Below are positions 17,401 through 25,264 of a stretch of 64,000 nucleotides of DNA, in pieces (positions within the stretch are counted from its first letter, which is position 1; every line of letters begins with the position of its first letter). Source of the DNA: an uncultured Alphaproteobacteria bacterium (lineage in GTDB: Bacteria; Pseudomonadota; Alphaproteobacteria; RF32; CAG-239); the NCBI GenBank assembly GCA_910576955.1, contig CAJTJB010000003.1:110412-174411 (forward strand). The letters run 5' to 3'. The notes under the pieces were generated by a model. It saw nothing but the letters and a program-made list of their open reading frames with translations. It did not search any database and was not told the DNA's origin. The position numbers and the translations under genes are program-made.

Positions 17401-17859
17401 GTGCGCGATGGGCAGGGAGGTTGCAATGACTTTTTAACCCCCGCCATTCGCCAGCTCTTAACCGATGTGTCCGAAAATATGCAGCAACATCCGCACGTTA
17501 AAAGCGGTTTTACGCACATTTTCTCCATCACCGATGGCGGCAATAACGATTATGGCAGCGTAGATGTAAATACCTGCATCGAAAAGCTGTTGGAGAAAAA
17601 TGAACAAATCACGTTTGACAGTTTCTTCGTTGACGGCGGCTGGCGCAATTATACCAAACCGTTGATAGAAAAGCTCAAAAAACAGGGCTCAACACAAATT
17701 GATTGCGTGGATAATATCGATACGCCCGATAAAATCCCTGCGGCAATTACCGAAATGTTGAAAAAAAGAATGAAAAACAGCCAAATTAAAGCCCCGCAAA
17801 CCAATAGTATTAAGCAAAAGTTAATAAATGATGCGCTAAAAAGCATTAAATGGCGTTAA
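14455..17859 (+). CDS. Large VWA-domain protein with a metallopeptidase-like region and a Gln/Asn repeat
   Basis: The 1134-residue protein has three parts. Residues 1 to about 450 include HEIAH at 225-229, a HExxH zinc motif, followed ~60 residues later by ELENMYANRFA, resembling the E..AN.FA segment of M78/IrrE-type peptidases. Residues 482-673 are 14 tandem QQQENQQGQGNDQ(D/N) units. After a charged linker, residues ~910-1110 form a von Willebrand A domain with an intact DGSGSM MIDAS motif (D921) and ITDGG (D1027). The overall VWA arrangement recalls CobT-like partners of MoxR/CobS ATPases, and the next gene encodes such an ATPase. Cobalt chelation is unlikely because no cob genes are present. 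No signal peptide is seen. Confidence 0.8.
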   Translation: MLNGLKNILKGQREKAEEIIGDKEKYQQEAKVRHIKDIVKSPLNRLRIEFSSNFLTADCKNKITEEYIRKLHSKIETAFATDEDKKEIFAAHQENFEHFLATGDIKTPLNLKDEESQLFWGAALALYAVHPEMAKKWNNRNHNPDITKSTIWRRIASSTYMKQELQKHAAILENSLSNPDAKIVWSAHGYPNISYCFIPDKNLIIDDMLWTLVAGADAAAPAINHEIAHSQGTQITKSPRMEEIDKRQKELMGIMRTASRSKDRAAYNKAAKEATRLKLEFQYRFYFLDELENMYANRFAVNFGGEYDAAHLNELETDINVGAKYLAPKSIEEAEKAFKQSANQRIMHIKAIARNSFFANNELISPLKFEEWHALHLYPELLSGKDADGHHLGAAECFERIREICDKFEASQPSPRLKNLNKKMYQSRMTAMSKRRAAMVDEFFDTFVAPHMEELYKEAEKKFDEQDKQLQSQMQNQQQQSQQQENQQGQGSDQDQQQENRQGQGNDQDQQQENQQGQGSDQDQQQENQQGQGKDQDQQQENRQGQGSDQDQQQENQQGQGGNQDQQQENQQGQSNGQQQENLQGQGNDQNQQQENQQGQGNDQNQQQENQQGQGNDQDQQQESQQGQGNDQNQQQENRQGQGNDQNQQQENQQGQGNDQNQQQENQQGQSNGQQQNEQNSDAQEENASNDMPEGFPPMEQFELPDTDSQYRPKLTEEEIKDLLEKAENLQDLKKLLEKAGDKENGEENKDGQTPQKTQGSNQDLNDNEQTNDNLEDYIPQNDYPTLIDIDSMKKLKGDEMQAARFYREGNWDEYQKYIAQYANEIAQAKKLIAEIIKQNKLDSVRRGHEKIKEKMTKLPVQGGRTIDLQRHVALEQKLRRGDPNITRKDLERFRTKYKYSEDEIIKEIQIPQSNFGILIDGSGSMTGRPFENALAISCILYEAARSFKEINVYIYMMGQPIPLTVALPDDATKKIAERLESVRDGQGGCNDFLTPAIRQLLTDVSENMQQHPHVKSGFTHIFSITDGGNNDYGSVDVNTCIEKLLEKNEQITFDSFFVDGGWRNYTKPLIEKLKKQGSTQIDCVDNIDTPDKIPAAITEMLKKRMKNSQIKAPQTNSIKQKLINDALKSIKWR
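15898..16473 (+). repeat. In-frame 42-bp tandem repeat inside the VWA gene
   Basis: There are fourteen units: twelve of 42 bp and two shortened to 36 bp (the units reading GQSNG). They encode QQQENQQGQGNDQD/N. The array keeps the reading frame throughout and is likely to vary in copy number between strains. The long antisense open frames over this stretch come from the repeat. Confidence 0.95.
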
Positions 17860-17876
17860 AAAGGCGGCAAAACCGG

Positions 17877-17905
17877 TTGCGCAAACGGATAAAAAATGAT
17901 ACAAT
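17877..17905 (+). promoter_or_regulatory. Possible internal promoter before the AAA ATPase gene
   Basis: TTGCGC at 17877-17882 and TACAAT at 17900-17905 are 17 bp apart in the 76-bp gap. AAGGAG follows just before the ATG at 17936. Confidence 0.35.
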
Positions 17906-17935
17906 AAAAGCAAAGGCATAAGAAGGAGAATAAAA

Positions 17936-20563
17936 ATGGCAAAAATATACAGACACAAATTCGGCACCCCTGCATATCCGATACCGATTGCCGACAAGCT
18001 CACCGGCGAAATCACTTGGCTTGCGGACGAAGAAAATGCCGTTTACATCCCCACCATGCGTAATGAAGATAAAGATCGCATATACGGGCGTTTCATCCGT
18101 CAGGTAGTGACCGATCCGACGATGATGAAAGATATGACCGAAATGCTGTTAAGGCTTGATAAAAGCCGCACGCCAGCCGAGAGCAAAAGCTACGGTTACA
18201 CCACCATGGGCGCCCCCGGTAACGGTAAAACCTTTTTAGCCAAATCCATCGGCGAACTGGTACACCCCAAAGGCGCAATTATCGTAGACTGCAATAATAT
18301 CGATAACCCCGACGAGCTTTTTAAGGTAACAACTTTCAGCGTGGACCAGACCCGCAAGCAGCGCAAGGTGGATGCCGCCATCCGCATGGGAAATCACGAC
18401 CCCGAAAATCCGTTTTCGCAAAATGCCGTGGCGTATATGAAAAAGATGTTCGGCAATGAAATTGTAACTCAAGAAACCCGTGACGGCAGAAAGATTACCG
18501 CCGTGGATTGGAATGCGATAAAACAAGACCCTGCTTATGTTGAAGCCGTGCTCGACCGCGTGATGGAAATTGCCGAGATTAAATATGAAAAAGAAGCAAG
18601 CTCTTTGGGCTTTGTCGTCAGCAACGGTCCTTTGCTGCAGGCGTTAATCGACCCCGAGTCGCCGGATTACGGACGTATGGTCATCCGCGATGAGTCAAAC
18701 CGCGGACCGGCTGTGGACGCATGGCTGCGCATTCAGGCGTTTTTCTCCGAGCCGTCTGCCGAAGAATTGAAATTAAAAGGCGAAGACGATAAAGAAATGG
18801 TCATCCGCCGCTCCGAAATTCCCGACACGTTTATGTTTTTGGGCACGGCAAATAATGCCACCGAAGATATGGGCTTAAGCGCCAAAGAGCTGACCAAGCC
18901 GATGATTTCCCGTGAAGGTATGGGCATTGATATCCGCCAGATTTCAGACCCCGAAAAGGCAGACTTTATCTCGCGTACGTTAAAGCACTTAACCGGCGTT
19001 CCCGCCTATCATGTTTATATGATGGATCCCGAATATTTTGACCGCCGCCCCGACGAGCTGGCAAAAACCTTAATGCACCTGCGCACCGTCGGTTTAACGC
19101 CGGAAGAGAAAAAGAAAATCCCGCAGGAGGAAAAATTTAACATCGAGCATATCGACCGCACCATCGAGGTTGCTACCCAATACGGCAGCTTAATCGCCGA
19201 GGCGGAAAATATCGTCCGTCAGGCGATAAAAGATGACAGCCTGCCCACAGCCTATACCGATTATCTGCAAAATCAGGTTGTGCTTGATTTGCGTTATGTT
19301 TATAAGCTCTATCAGCATTCCAAAATCAGCCACCCGACGGTGAAAGCCAAAGGCAAAGGCTTGTTTGCCGGATTAGGGAAGAAAGAAACCACGCAAACGC
19401 AGGAGGAAATCGCTTGGGAGATGAACAAGCGCATTGCCAAGCGCGAAAAAGACCAGTTGCTCGTGCGCGGCACAAGGCTTGAAAACGAAGTCGCAACCAA
19501 GCTGCATGATATGATAATCCCCGACAGTATCAATAATATGCTCAAAGATTCGGAAGATGCAGCAGCCGATTACGGCAAAATCGAGGGCTTGTGGAAATCG
19601 CTCGTGCACACGGCGAAAGGCTTAAAGTTTGAATATGCCGGCTATGTTGGGGAAGATTCGGTTGCGCAGACCTATAATGCCCGTCCCGAAGACCTACCGA
19701 ATGTTGCGCTCGACGAGATTAAGGAAGTTCTGATAAGTTCCATCAACCGCGAATACAAAGAGCAGCTGCAGCCCGAGGATGTGTTTGATGACGACACGCT
19801 GCTTGAAGCCGTGCAGCTGATGGCAAAAGAAGACGATATGAAACACATTCTCGTGCCGAATCATGATATTGAAACCACCGTTGAAGAACCGGTGTTAAAA
19901 ACCTATATCGCCTCCACGCAAAAGCAGCAGATTGCCCGCGAAGAGCTGATAACCGCCGCGCAGTTTGCCGACAGTCTGATATATAAAAATATGCGTAAAT
20001 ACAACATTCGCAAATATGCCGATGAAAAGCCCGACCTGTCGGAAACGGATGGTAATGCGGCAAGCCGCCGCATCGCCTTGGGAAAAGACGCTGATTTCTT
20101 CACCACCAGCGTGTTGGTAAATGACGAAGAGGGGCAGGATTTTGGCTTTGCCTCGGTTATTTATAACAAAGGCAATCAAAATGCGATGATTTTGGCAACG
20201 TTTGACATTAACGCCGACAGTCGCGCCAAATTAAGCAAAGCCGGCGTTTTGTTCGTGAACTTAAAGCGCGAAAAAAGCGATGCCGAAGCCGAGCGCGATT
20301 ATAAGCTGATAGCAAACTATCTTGAAGACCAAACTACGCAGTGTCTGGATAGCGAGGTCAAACCGTCGCATATTGTTTCGTCGTTAATGCTGCGCATTGA
20401 AAAAGACTTGGCAGAAGACGGCACGGTTGAAGATTATTGCCAATATCTGCAAGGCTTATCGGGCGAAGAACTGGCTGTATGCGATGCCGTGCAGCTGACC
20501 AACATCGGCTATGAAGAAAACCAAACCCTGCAACAAGCATTAGCAGGAAGAAAGGGGAGATAA
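17936..20563 (+). CDS. MoxR/CobS-like AAA+ ATPase paired with the VWA protein
   Basis: In this 875-residue protein the AAA+ core lies in the first ~400 residues: Walker A GAPGNGKT (92-99), Walker B VIRDESNR (D252-E253), a sensor-1-like FLGTANNATED and a SREGMGIDIRQ segment. The remaining ~450 residues are an unknown, helix-rich C-terminal region. MoxR-type ATPases act with VWA proteins as remodelling chaperones, the VWA MIDAS contacting partners. The order here (VWA gene first, ATPase 76 bp later, small gene 2 bp after) strongly suggests one complex. The substrate is unknown. Confidence 0.85.
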   Translation: MAKIYRHKFGTPAYPIPIADKLTGEITWLADEENAVYIPTMRNEDKDRIYGRFIRQVVTDPTMMKDMTEMLLRLDKSRTPAESKSYGYTTMGAPGNGKTFLAKSIGELVHPKGAIIVDCNNIDNPDELFKVTTFSVDQTRKQRKVDAAIRMGNHDPENPFSQNAVAYMKKMFGNEIVTQETRDGRKITAVDWNAIKQDPAYVEAVLDRVMEIAEIKYEKEASSLGFVVSNGPLLQALIDPESPDYGRMVIRDESNRGPAVDAWLRIQAFFSEPSAEELKLKGEDDKEMVIRRSEIPDTFMFLGTANNATEDMGLSAKELTKPMISREGMGIDIRQISDPEKADFISRTLKHLTGVPAYHVYMMDPEYFDRRPDELAKTLMHLRTVGLTPEEKKKIPQEEKFNIEHIDRTIEVATQYGSLIAEAENIVRQAIKDDSLPTAYTDYLQNQVVLDLRYVYKLYQHSKISHPTVKAKGKGLFAGLGKKETTQTQEEIAWEMNKRIAKREKDQLLVRGTRLENEVATKLHDMIIPDSINNMLKDSEDAAADYGKIEGLWKSLVHTAKGLKFEYAGYVGEDSVAQTYNARPEDLPNVALDEIKEVLISSINREYKEQLQPEDVFDDDTLLEAVQLMAKEDDMKHILVPNHDIETTVEEPVLKTYIASTQKQQIAREELITAAQFADSLIYKNMRKYNIRKYADEKPDLSETDGNAASRRIALGKDADFFTTSVLVNDEEGQDFGFASVIYNKGNQNAMILATFDINADSRAKLSKAGVLFVNLKREKSDAEAERDYKLIANYLEDQTTQCLDSEVKPSHIVSSLMLRIEKDLAEDGTVEDYCQYLQGLSGEELAVCDAVQLTNIGYEENQTLQQALAGRKGR

Positions 20564-20565
20564 TT

Positions 20566-20880
20566 ATGGAAAAGCTTATGAATAAAAACGAGATTGAAAG
20601 CATTATCCTGCAAACGGTAATGGCGCGCCCGTATCAAGAGGTTGAGGGGTGTCGCGTCTATCCGCTTGAAGCTGCTGGCGAAGAAGAGGTGATAAAAAAA
20701 CTTAAAGGCACGAGAGAAGTCGAAACGCTCACAGAGCTTGAAACCGCCATCAACGCCCCCGATGTTGCGCAGGTTTATATCGGCAAATACGCCTCCATCA
20801 CCTCGAAAGGGTTGAAAAACGTTCTTTCCCGCACTTCGCTCACCAAAGAGATTTTCTGCGCTTTCTCGGTAAAACTCTAA
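20566..20880 (+). CDS. Small unknown protein, third gene of the VWA-AAA operon
   Basis: The gene encodes 104 residues and starts 2 bp after the ATPase stop, with AGGGGAG just upstream overlapping the ATPase end, so it is translated from the same transcript. It is predicted as a soluble alpha/beta protein without cysteines rich enough for metal binding. Its KLKGTREVETLTELETA and KYASITSKGLKNVLSRTS segments have no family I recognise. Tight coupling suggests it is a subunit or adaptor of the VWA-AAA complex, which is inference. Confidence 0.65.
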   Translation: MEKLMNKNEIESIILQTVMARPYQEVEGCRVYPLEAAGEEEVIKKLKGTREVETLTELETAINAPDVAQVYIGKYASITSKGLKNVLSRTSLTKEIFCAFSVKL

Positions 20881-21190
20881 TTTCCCCCACAAAACCCTAA
20901 ACCTCCCCCCCTTCCCTGGAGGAAGGGGTAAGGGGGATGGGGACAACAAACCATCCATATCTCCCTCCTCTTTTTTTATCCCAACAAGTCGGGCGTCATC
21001 CCTCGAATCGTTGCAGGTGGCGCTGCCACTCAAGGGATCTCCCACCACAAACACCTCCCCTTCCCTGGAGGAAGGGGTAAGGGGGATGGGGACAACAAAC
21101 AATCTAATGCGTCATTGCGAGGCGCACCGTAAGGTAGCAGCCGTGGCAATCTCAACCATCAAGAGCATATCTTCTTTTTTTGTGAAAATT
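20881..21190. repeat. Intergenic repeat cluster
   Basis: The cluster holds two G-rich hairpin repeats (about 20902-20955 and 21045-21100), a GTCATCCCTCGA...TCAAGGGATCTCC repeat with the GTGGC-GCT-GCCAC hairpin nested inside it (20995-21043), and a GTCATTGCGAG/GGCAATCT copy (21113-21152). No gene is seen. Confidence 0.75.
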
Positions 21191-21191
21191 C

Positions 21192-21220
21192 TTGACAAAA
21201 AAATCCTAGTCTGCTAATAT
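21192..21220 (+). promoter_or_regulatory. Strong promoter for the gene at 21248
   Basis: TTGACA at 21192-21197 and TAATAT at 21215-21220 are separated by exactly 17 bp. The transcript leader would be only about 20 nt and has no Shine-Dalgarno sequence. Confidence 0.65.
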
Positions 21221-21247
21221 CCCGTACAGAACAAAAATTTTTAAGAT

Positions 21248-21979
21248 ATGGATTATATAGATGCACGAGTGCTGCTCTCAAAAGAAAAGCCGCTCGCCCC
21301 GCAAGAAGCGGTAGACATTCTCAACAGCTGGCGTTCAGATCCGGAAAACTATTACCTCTTGTTAAAAACGCAAGGGGCGTCTGTTCCGTTGCTGGGCTAT
21401 AGGTATTGCTCGGAAGAAGACAGTAGATACGTTTTTGAAAAAACAAAAAAGCGTATTCTCTCTCCGGCGTTTGCGCTCAAGTTTTTCGAATTTCGCTCGG
21501 ACAGTATGAGCACTATTTTTATGGAAACGCTGGATATGCTGACCTTTTCGGAAGATGACGAAGATTCCGATGTGGCGTTTTATGCCTGGCCGTATTATAA
21601 TGCGGTAATCGTTTCTCATCTCACGCCCGTTGCAATCATTCACCTGTTGCTCAACTGGAATTATGTTTTTGATTGCGAGGCTGACCAATTCGGAATGGTC
21701 TATAACACGTTCTATGAAACGCTGAAAGCCGCCGAGGAATGCACTGATATTTTAGCTGTCAACAGCTTTAATCTGCACGGTTGGGGTGAAAACACCAATC
21801 ATCCGATTGAAGATGTCGCCAAACATTATCACTTTGCAAATTATTCGGTCGCATTGGAAGACGGTTCGGAAGACATACATTTCCGCAAGACTCTCGTCCA
21901 TTACCTCTATGCCTATTGGCAAAATATGGAAGACATCATCACAGCGGTATTGCACGAACGCATTATGCGGAGTAATTAA
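21248..21979 (+). CDS. Unknown acidic soluble protein (243 residues)
   Basis: I do not recognise the family. The protein has no signal peptide, is acidic (an EDDEDSD cluster near residue 100) and has a helix-rich composition with many aromatic residues. The start is the only ATG close to the strong promoter. The upstream bases TTTTTAAGAT contain no Shine-Dalgarno sequence, which puts it in the group of unknown genes with good promoters but no ribosome-binding site. A strong terminator follows immediately, so it is a single-gene transcript. Confidence 0.6.
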   Translation: MDYIDARVLLSKEKPLAPQEAVDILNSWRSDPENYYLLLKTQGASVPLLGYRYCSEEDSRYVFEKTKKRILSPAFALKFFEFRSDSMSTIFMETLDMLTFSEDDEDSDVAFYAWPYYNAVIVSHLTPVAIIHLLLNWNYVFDCEADQFGMVYNTFYETLKAAEECTDILAVNSFNLHGWGENTNHPIEDVAKHYHFANYSVALEDGSEDIHFRKTLVHYLYAYWQNMEDIITAVLHERIMRSN

Positions 21980-22010
21980 AAAAAAGTCGGGGTTTTCCCC
22001 GATTTTTTTT
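21977..22010 (+). terminator. Terminator after the gene at 21248
   Basis: AATCGGGG-type hairpin (GTCGGGG-TTTT-CCCCGAT) between A8 and T8 runs. Confidence 0.9.
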
Positions 22011-22083
22011 ATGCTGTCTTTTTTGGTTGACAACGAACGCCTGAATGCTATGCTCCAAACATATGTTTATAAGGAGAACTAAA

Positions 22084-22959
22084 ATGCCCTCATTGGCGGA
22101 TAACTTAAAAGTCAAAATCCAATATTTCCTGCCCAAAAAACTGCTCTCTCGCGCTGTCGGCAAGCTTGCCGCGGCAGAGCTCGGCAAAGGCACAAACTGG
22201 GTCATTGAAAATTTTATCAAATATTATAATGTTGATATGAAAGACGCCGAAATCCAAAATGTTGAAGATTTTAAAACCTTTAACGCGTTTTTCACCCGCG
22301 CGCTGAAAAAGGGGACGCGTCCGGTTGTGGCAGAGGCAAACGCGCTTGCATCTCCTGTGGATGGCACGGTCAGTGAGCTGGGCGAGATTTATAAAGACGC
22401 TGTCTTGCAGGCCAAAGGGCATTATTACAGCCTTGAAGCGTTGCTCGGAGGCGACCAGAAAGACGCGAAAGAGTTTGAATCCGGCGAATTTGCCACCATT
22501 TACCTTGCGCCGAAAGATTATCACCGCGTGCATATGCCGTTTGCGGGTAAATTAGAGAAAATGGTGTTTGTTCCCGGCGATTTGTTTTCGGTTAATCCGC
22601 TGACCGCCAAAAATGTCGATAACCTGTTTGCGCGTAACGAGCGTGTGATATGCTTTTTCAAAAACGATAAAATCGGTCGTTTTGCCGTTGTGATGGTCGG
22701 CGCAACGATTGTCGCCAGCATAGAAACCGTTTTCGCAGGGCTTGTTGCCCCGTCGGTTGGCAAAGAGAAAACAATTTACGATTATAGCAAAGATAACATC
22801 AGTTTCAAAAAAGGCGAAGAACTCGGGCGGTTTTTGCTGGGCAGCACGGTCGTCTGCGTGTTCCCGAAAGGCAAGGTGGCGTTTGATAAAAAATTAAAGA
22901 ACGGCACGCCCGTTAAGATGGGTGCTAAAATCGGCGATGTTAAAGGAAAGCAAGCATAA
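22084..22959 (+). CDS. psd: Phosphatidylserine decarboxylase proenzyme
   Basis: The enzyme makes phosphatidylethanolamine from phosphatidylserine at the inner membrane. I start at the ATG at 22084, which has AAGGAGAA just upstream, rather than at 22045. The 291-residue protein shows the family's SPVDGTVSE segment, the YHRVHMPFAG motif with the catalytic His, and LLGST at 251-255, where self-cleavage between Gly253 and Ser254 creates the pyruvoyl group. No pssA is adjacent. The stop overlaps the start of the next gene by one base (TAATG), so the three genes to 24589 form a coupled operon. Confidence 0.95.
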   Translation: MPSLADNLKVKIQYFLPKKLLSRAVGKLAAAELGKGTNWVIENFIKYYNVDMKDAEIQNVEDFKTFNAFFTRALKKGTRPVVAEANALASPVDGTVSELGEIYKDAVLQAKGHYYSLEALLGGDQKDAKEFESGEFATIYLAPKDYHRVHMPFAGKLEKMVFVPGDLFSVNPLTAKNVDNLFARNERVICFFKNDKIGRFAVVMVGATIVASIETVFAGLVAPSVGKEKTIYDYSKDNISFKKGEELGRFLLGSTVVCVFPKGKVAFDKKLKNGTPVKMGAKIGDVKGKQA

Positions 22960-23582
22960 TGCTGGCGTTTTCTTCCGATATATATATGATAAAAACTGCC
23001 GAGCTGAAACAGCTGCCGCACCACGAGGGGATAATGCCCGAAAACGGCGAAATCACGCTTTATCTGGATGCTGAAAACGGCGACAGCCTGATAAGCGGGG
23101 CAGGGAAGGTTGCCGCGGCAGAGGAAGAATATCTGCCGGTGCGTTTGGCGTATCAGTCATTTCCGAAGTTAAAAAGCTTTTTTATCAATCTTAATAAAAA
23201 GATTAAGCGCAGGCATTATATTGAATCTCCCAGTGTTTATACCGTGCCGCTCCGGTGCTTGTATGATAACCACGTTTTGCGTGGTGAGCGCAATGCGCAA
23301 AATGCCTATGAATGGACCAACAAGCGTTGGCAAATGAGTGCGGAAGAAAAACATAAGCGCTGGAATGATTTGTATAATTCGCTCAAAACAAAGGGCTATA
23401 ATCCCAAAGACCCGATTTTGTTGGTCTTAAACCGCTGCTTGGGCGTTAAAGACCAGATTTTTCAAGGGCATCACCGTCTGGGGATTTGCAAGGAATTAGG
23501 CATAAAAGAAGTGAGCGTGTCATTTTGGGCGGGGCACCGCTCGTTTGATGTTTTTAAGCTGTTTGTGAGGAGAAAAAAATAA
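22959..23582 (+). CDS. Unknown protein with a ParB/Srx-like C-terminal segment
   Basis: The gene is coupled to psd (TAATG overlap) and overlaps the next gene's ATG by one base in the same way. The 207-residue protein has an N-terminal beta-rich region and a C-terminal stretch, ILLVLNRCLGVKDQIFQGHHR, followed by LGICKELGIKEVSVSFW. That part resembles the GxHRxxAxxxLG core of ParB/sulfiredoxin-fold domains seen in small enzymes outside plasmid partition. Its place between psd and a glycosyltransferase suggests an envelope or polysaccharide role. Both the fold and the role are inferred. Confidence 0.5.
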   Translation: MLAFSSDIYMIKTAELKQLPHHEGIMPENGEITLYLDAENGDSLISGAGKVAAAEEEYLPVRLAYQSFPKLKSFFINLNKKIKRRHYIESPSVYTVPLRCLYDNHVLRGERNAQNAYEWTNKRWQMSAEEKHKRWNDLYNSLKTKGYNPKDPILLVLNRCLGVKDQIFQGHHRLGICKELGIKEVSVSFWAGHRSFDVFKLFVRRKK

Positions 23583-24589
23583 TGTCCGCCCCAAAAGTTT
23601 CGGTTGTTTTGCCTGTTTATAACGTCGCCGCCTACCTGCCCAAATGTCTGGATAGCCTGCTTAATCAGACCTTGCAAGAGATAGAAATAGTCTGCGTGAA
23701 TGACTGCTCGCCGGATAATTCTTTGCAGATTTTGCAGCAATACGCCGCGAAAGACAGCCGCGTTAAAATCATAAACCAAGCAAACACCGGTCCCGGTATA
23801 GCACGCAATAACGGCATTAAAGCCGCCACCGGCGAGTATGTCGGCTTTGTTGACCCCGACGATTGGGCAGACAAGGAAATGTATGAAAAAATGTATGCTG
23901 CCGCCGTTAAGCACAATGCCGATATTGTTGAATGCGGTGTGAGAACGCATAACGAAAAAAACGGTAAAACCAAAGAAAAAAAAGGCTTTGCCGCCATCGC
24001 CGACAATAAAGCAATTTCTGCGGCGGAATATCCCGAATATGTGTTTGACGGCATCACCTCGGGGTGGAACAAACTCTGCCGCCGTGCATTTTTGTTGGCA
24101 AACGATATTTATTATTCAGACGGGCGCGCCGCCGAAGACCATTATTTCACTGTTGCGGCAAGATTGAAAGCTCAAACCGCCGTCTGCCTGCCGGAGCCGC
24201 TGTATAATTACCTTGTGCGCGCCTCGTCGCTCACCCAATCCCCCTCAAAGGCAAACCTCAAAGTGCCGCTCTTTTTAGCAGAAATCGCCGAGCTGATAGG
24301 AAAATGGGAGGGGAGAGAACAGAACAGTAATCCGCTGCCGAGTCTTTTTGCCTGCGATGCAGCAGGGCTGGCGGCTATTCACTATCGCCGTGTGCCGGAG
24401 GAAAATCGCACCGAATATTTGGAGCTCTGCGCTCAAAACCTCCCAGACGAAGCAAATCAACTTTTTACGGATTTTATCAAACCCTACACTTTAAAAGACA
24501 AAATTTTCTCCCTCCGCCACACGGTTAAAGGTATCCAAAAATACAAAGTATACAGCATATTAGGTTTAAAACTTCGCGTAAAAGCATAG
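23582..24589 (+). CDS. Family 2 glycosyltransferase
   Basis: The 335-residue cytoplasmic or membrane-associated enzyme has a GT-A fold. It opens KVSVVLPVYNVAAYLPKCLD, has the nucleotide-binding VCVNDCSPDNS, then NTGPGIARNNGI and the metal-binding FVDPDDW (DxD). The C-terminal third is poorly conserved and would bind the acceptor. It is translationally coupled to the preceding gene. Sugar donor and acceptor cannot be assigned; surface polysaccharide or lipooligosaccharide is likely given the other glycosyltransferases nearby. Confidence 0.9.
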   Translation: MSAPKVSVVLPVYNVAAYLPKCLDSLLNQTLQEIEIVCVNDCSPDNSLQILQQYAAKDSRVKIINQANTGPGIARNNGIKAATGEYVGFVDPDDWADKEMYEKMYAAAVKHNADIVECGVRTHNEKNGKTKEKKGFAAIADNKAISAAEYPEYVFDGITSGWNKLCRRAFLLANDIYYSDGRAAEDHYFTVAARLKAQTAVCLPEPLYNYLVRASSLTQSPSKANLKVPLFLAEIAELIGKWEGREQNSNPLPSLFACDAAGLAAIHYRRVPEENRTEYLELCAQNLPDEANQLFTDFIKPYTLKDKIFSLRHTVKGIQKYKVYSILGLKLRVKA

Positions 24590-25264
24590 GAAAAACAAAC
24601 ATTCTTTCTCCTCTATTTAAACGTCATTCCTCGGCTTGCGATGCAAGCCGTCAAGGAATCTCCCCGCGGTTTTCCCCTCCCTCTTTTTATTCCAACAAGT
24701 TGGGCGTCATCCCTCGAATCGTTGCAGGTGGCGCTGCCACTCAAGGGAACTCCTATATTCTATAAGATTGCCGCGCTCATTACATTCGCTCGCAATGACT
24801 ACTTAACTTTTTTTATAGTCATTACGAGGCGCTCCGTCGCCGTGGCAATCTCCCATTTAAATAGTCATTGCGAAGCGCCCCGTCGCCGTGGCAATCTCAC
24901 GTTTAAATAGTCATTGCGAGGAGGACACCGTCCGACGTGGCAATCTCGTTCGGCAAGAGTATCCTTTCCACCCGCCGCAGCTAAAATCGTTGCAGGTGGC
25001 GCTGCCACTCAAGGGATCTCCTATACTTTCTAAAGATTGCCGCGCTCATTACATTCGCTCGCAATGACTACTTAACTTTTTTTTTATAGTCATTGCGAGG
25101 CGCTCCGTCGCCGTGGCAATCTTTGGAGAGTATGGATAAATAATCCTCCCCATCCCCTATCCCCTTCCTCCAAGGGAAGGGGAAAACCCCGCAGCAAACC
25201 TCCTCCCCCTTTGGCGGGGGAGGTAAGGGAGAGGGGGAAAATAAAGAATCAAATATTATCCGGA
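24590..25264. repeat. Large repeat cluster with a ~100-bp duplicated head-to-head module
   Basis: No gene is seen in these 675 bp. Contents: a GTCATTCCTCGG hairpin repeat with GGCTTGC-GAT-GCAAGCC (24631-24663); nested GTCATCCCTCGA/GTGGCGCTGCCAC repeats (24707-24752 and about 24985-25020); a direct repeat at about 24749-24853 and 25018-25122 made of an inverted GGCAATCT/GTCATTGC pair around a T-run; further GTCATTGCGAG copies at 24862 and 24911; and two G-rich hairpin repeats at about 25146-25245. A related head-to-head module lies at 27320-27432. Confidence 0.8.

Noticed and set aside
14455..20563. CobT/CobS cobaltochelatase subunits
   Set aside because: The domain types are alike, but the VWA protein is far larger than CobT with a different N-terminus, the ATPase is much longer than CobS, and no cobalamin genes, including cobN, are nearby.
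24590..25264. CRISPR array
   Set aside because: Repeats are not regularly spaced, differ in orientation and sequence, have no unique spacers of constant length, and no cas genes are present.
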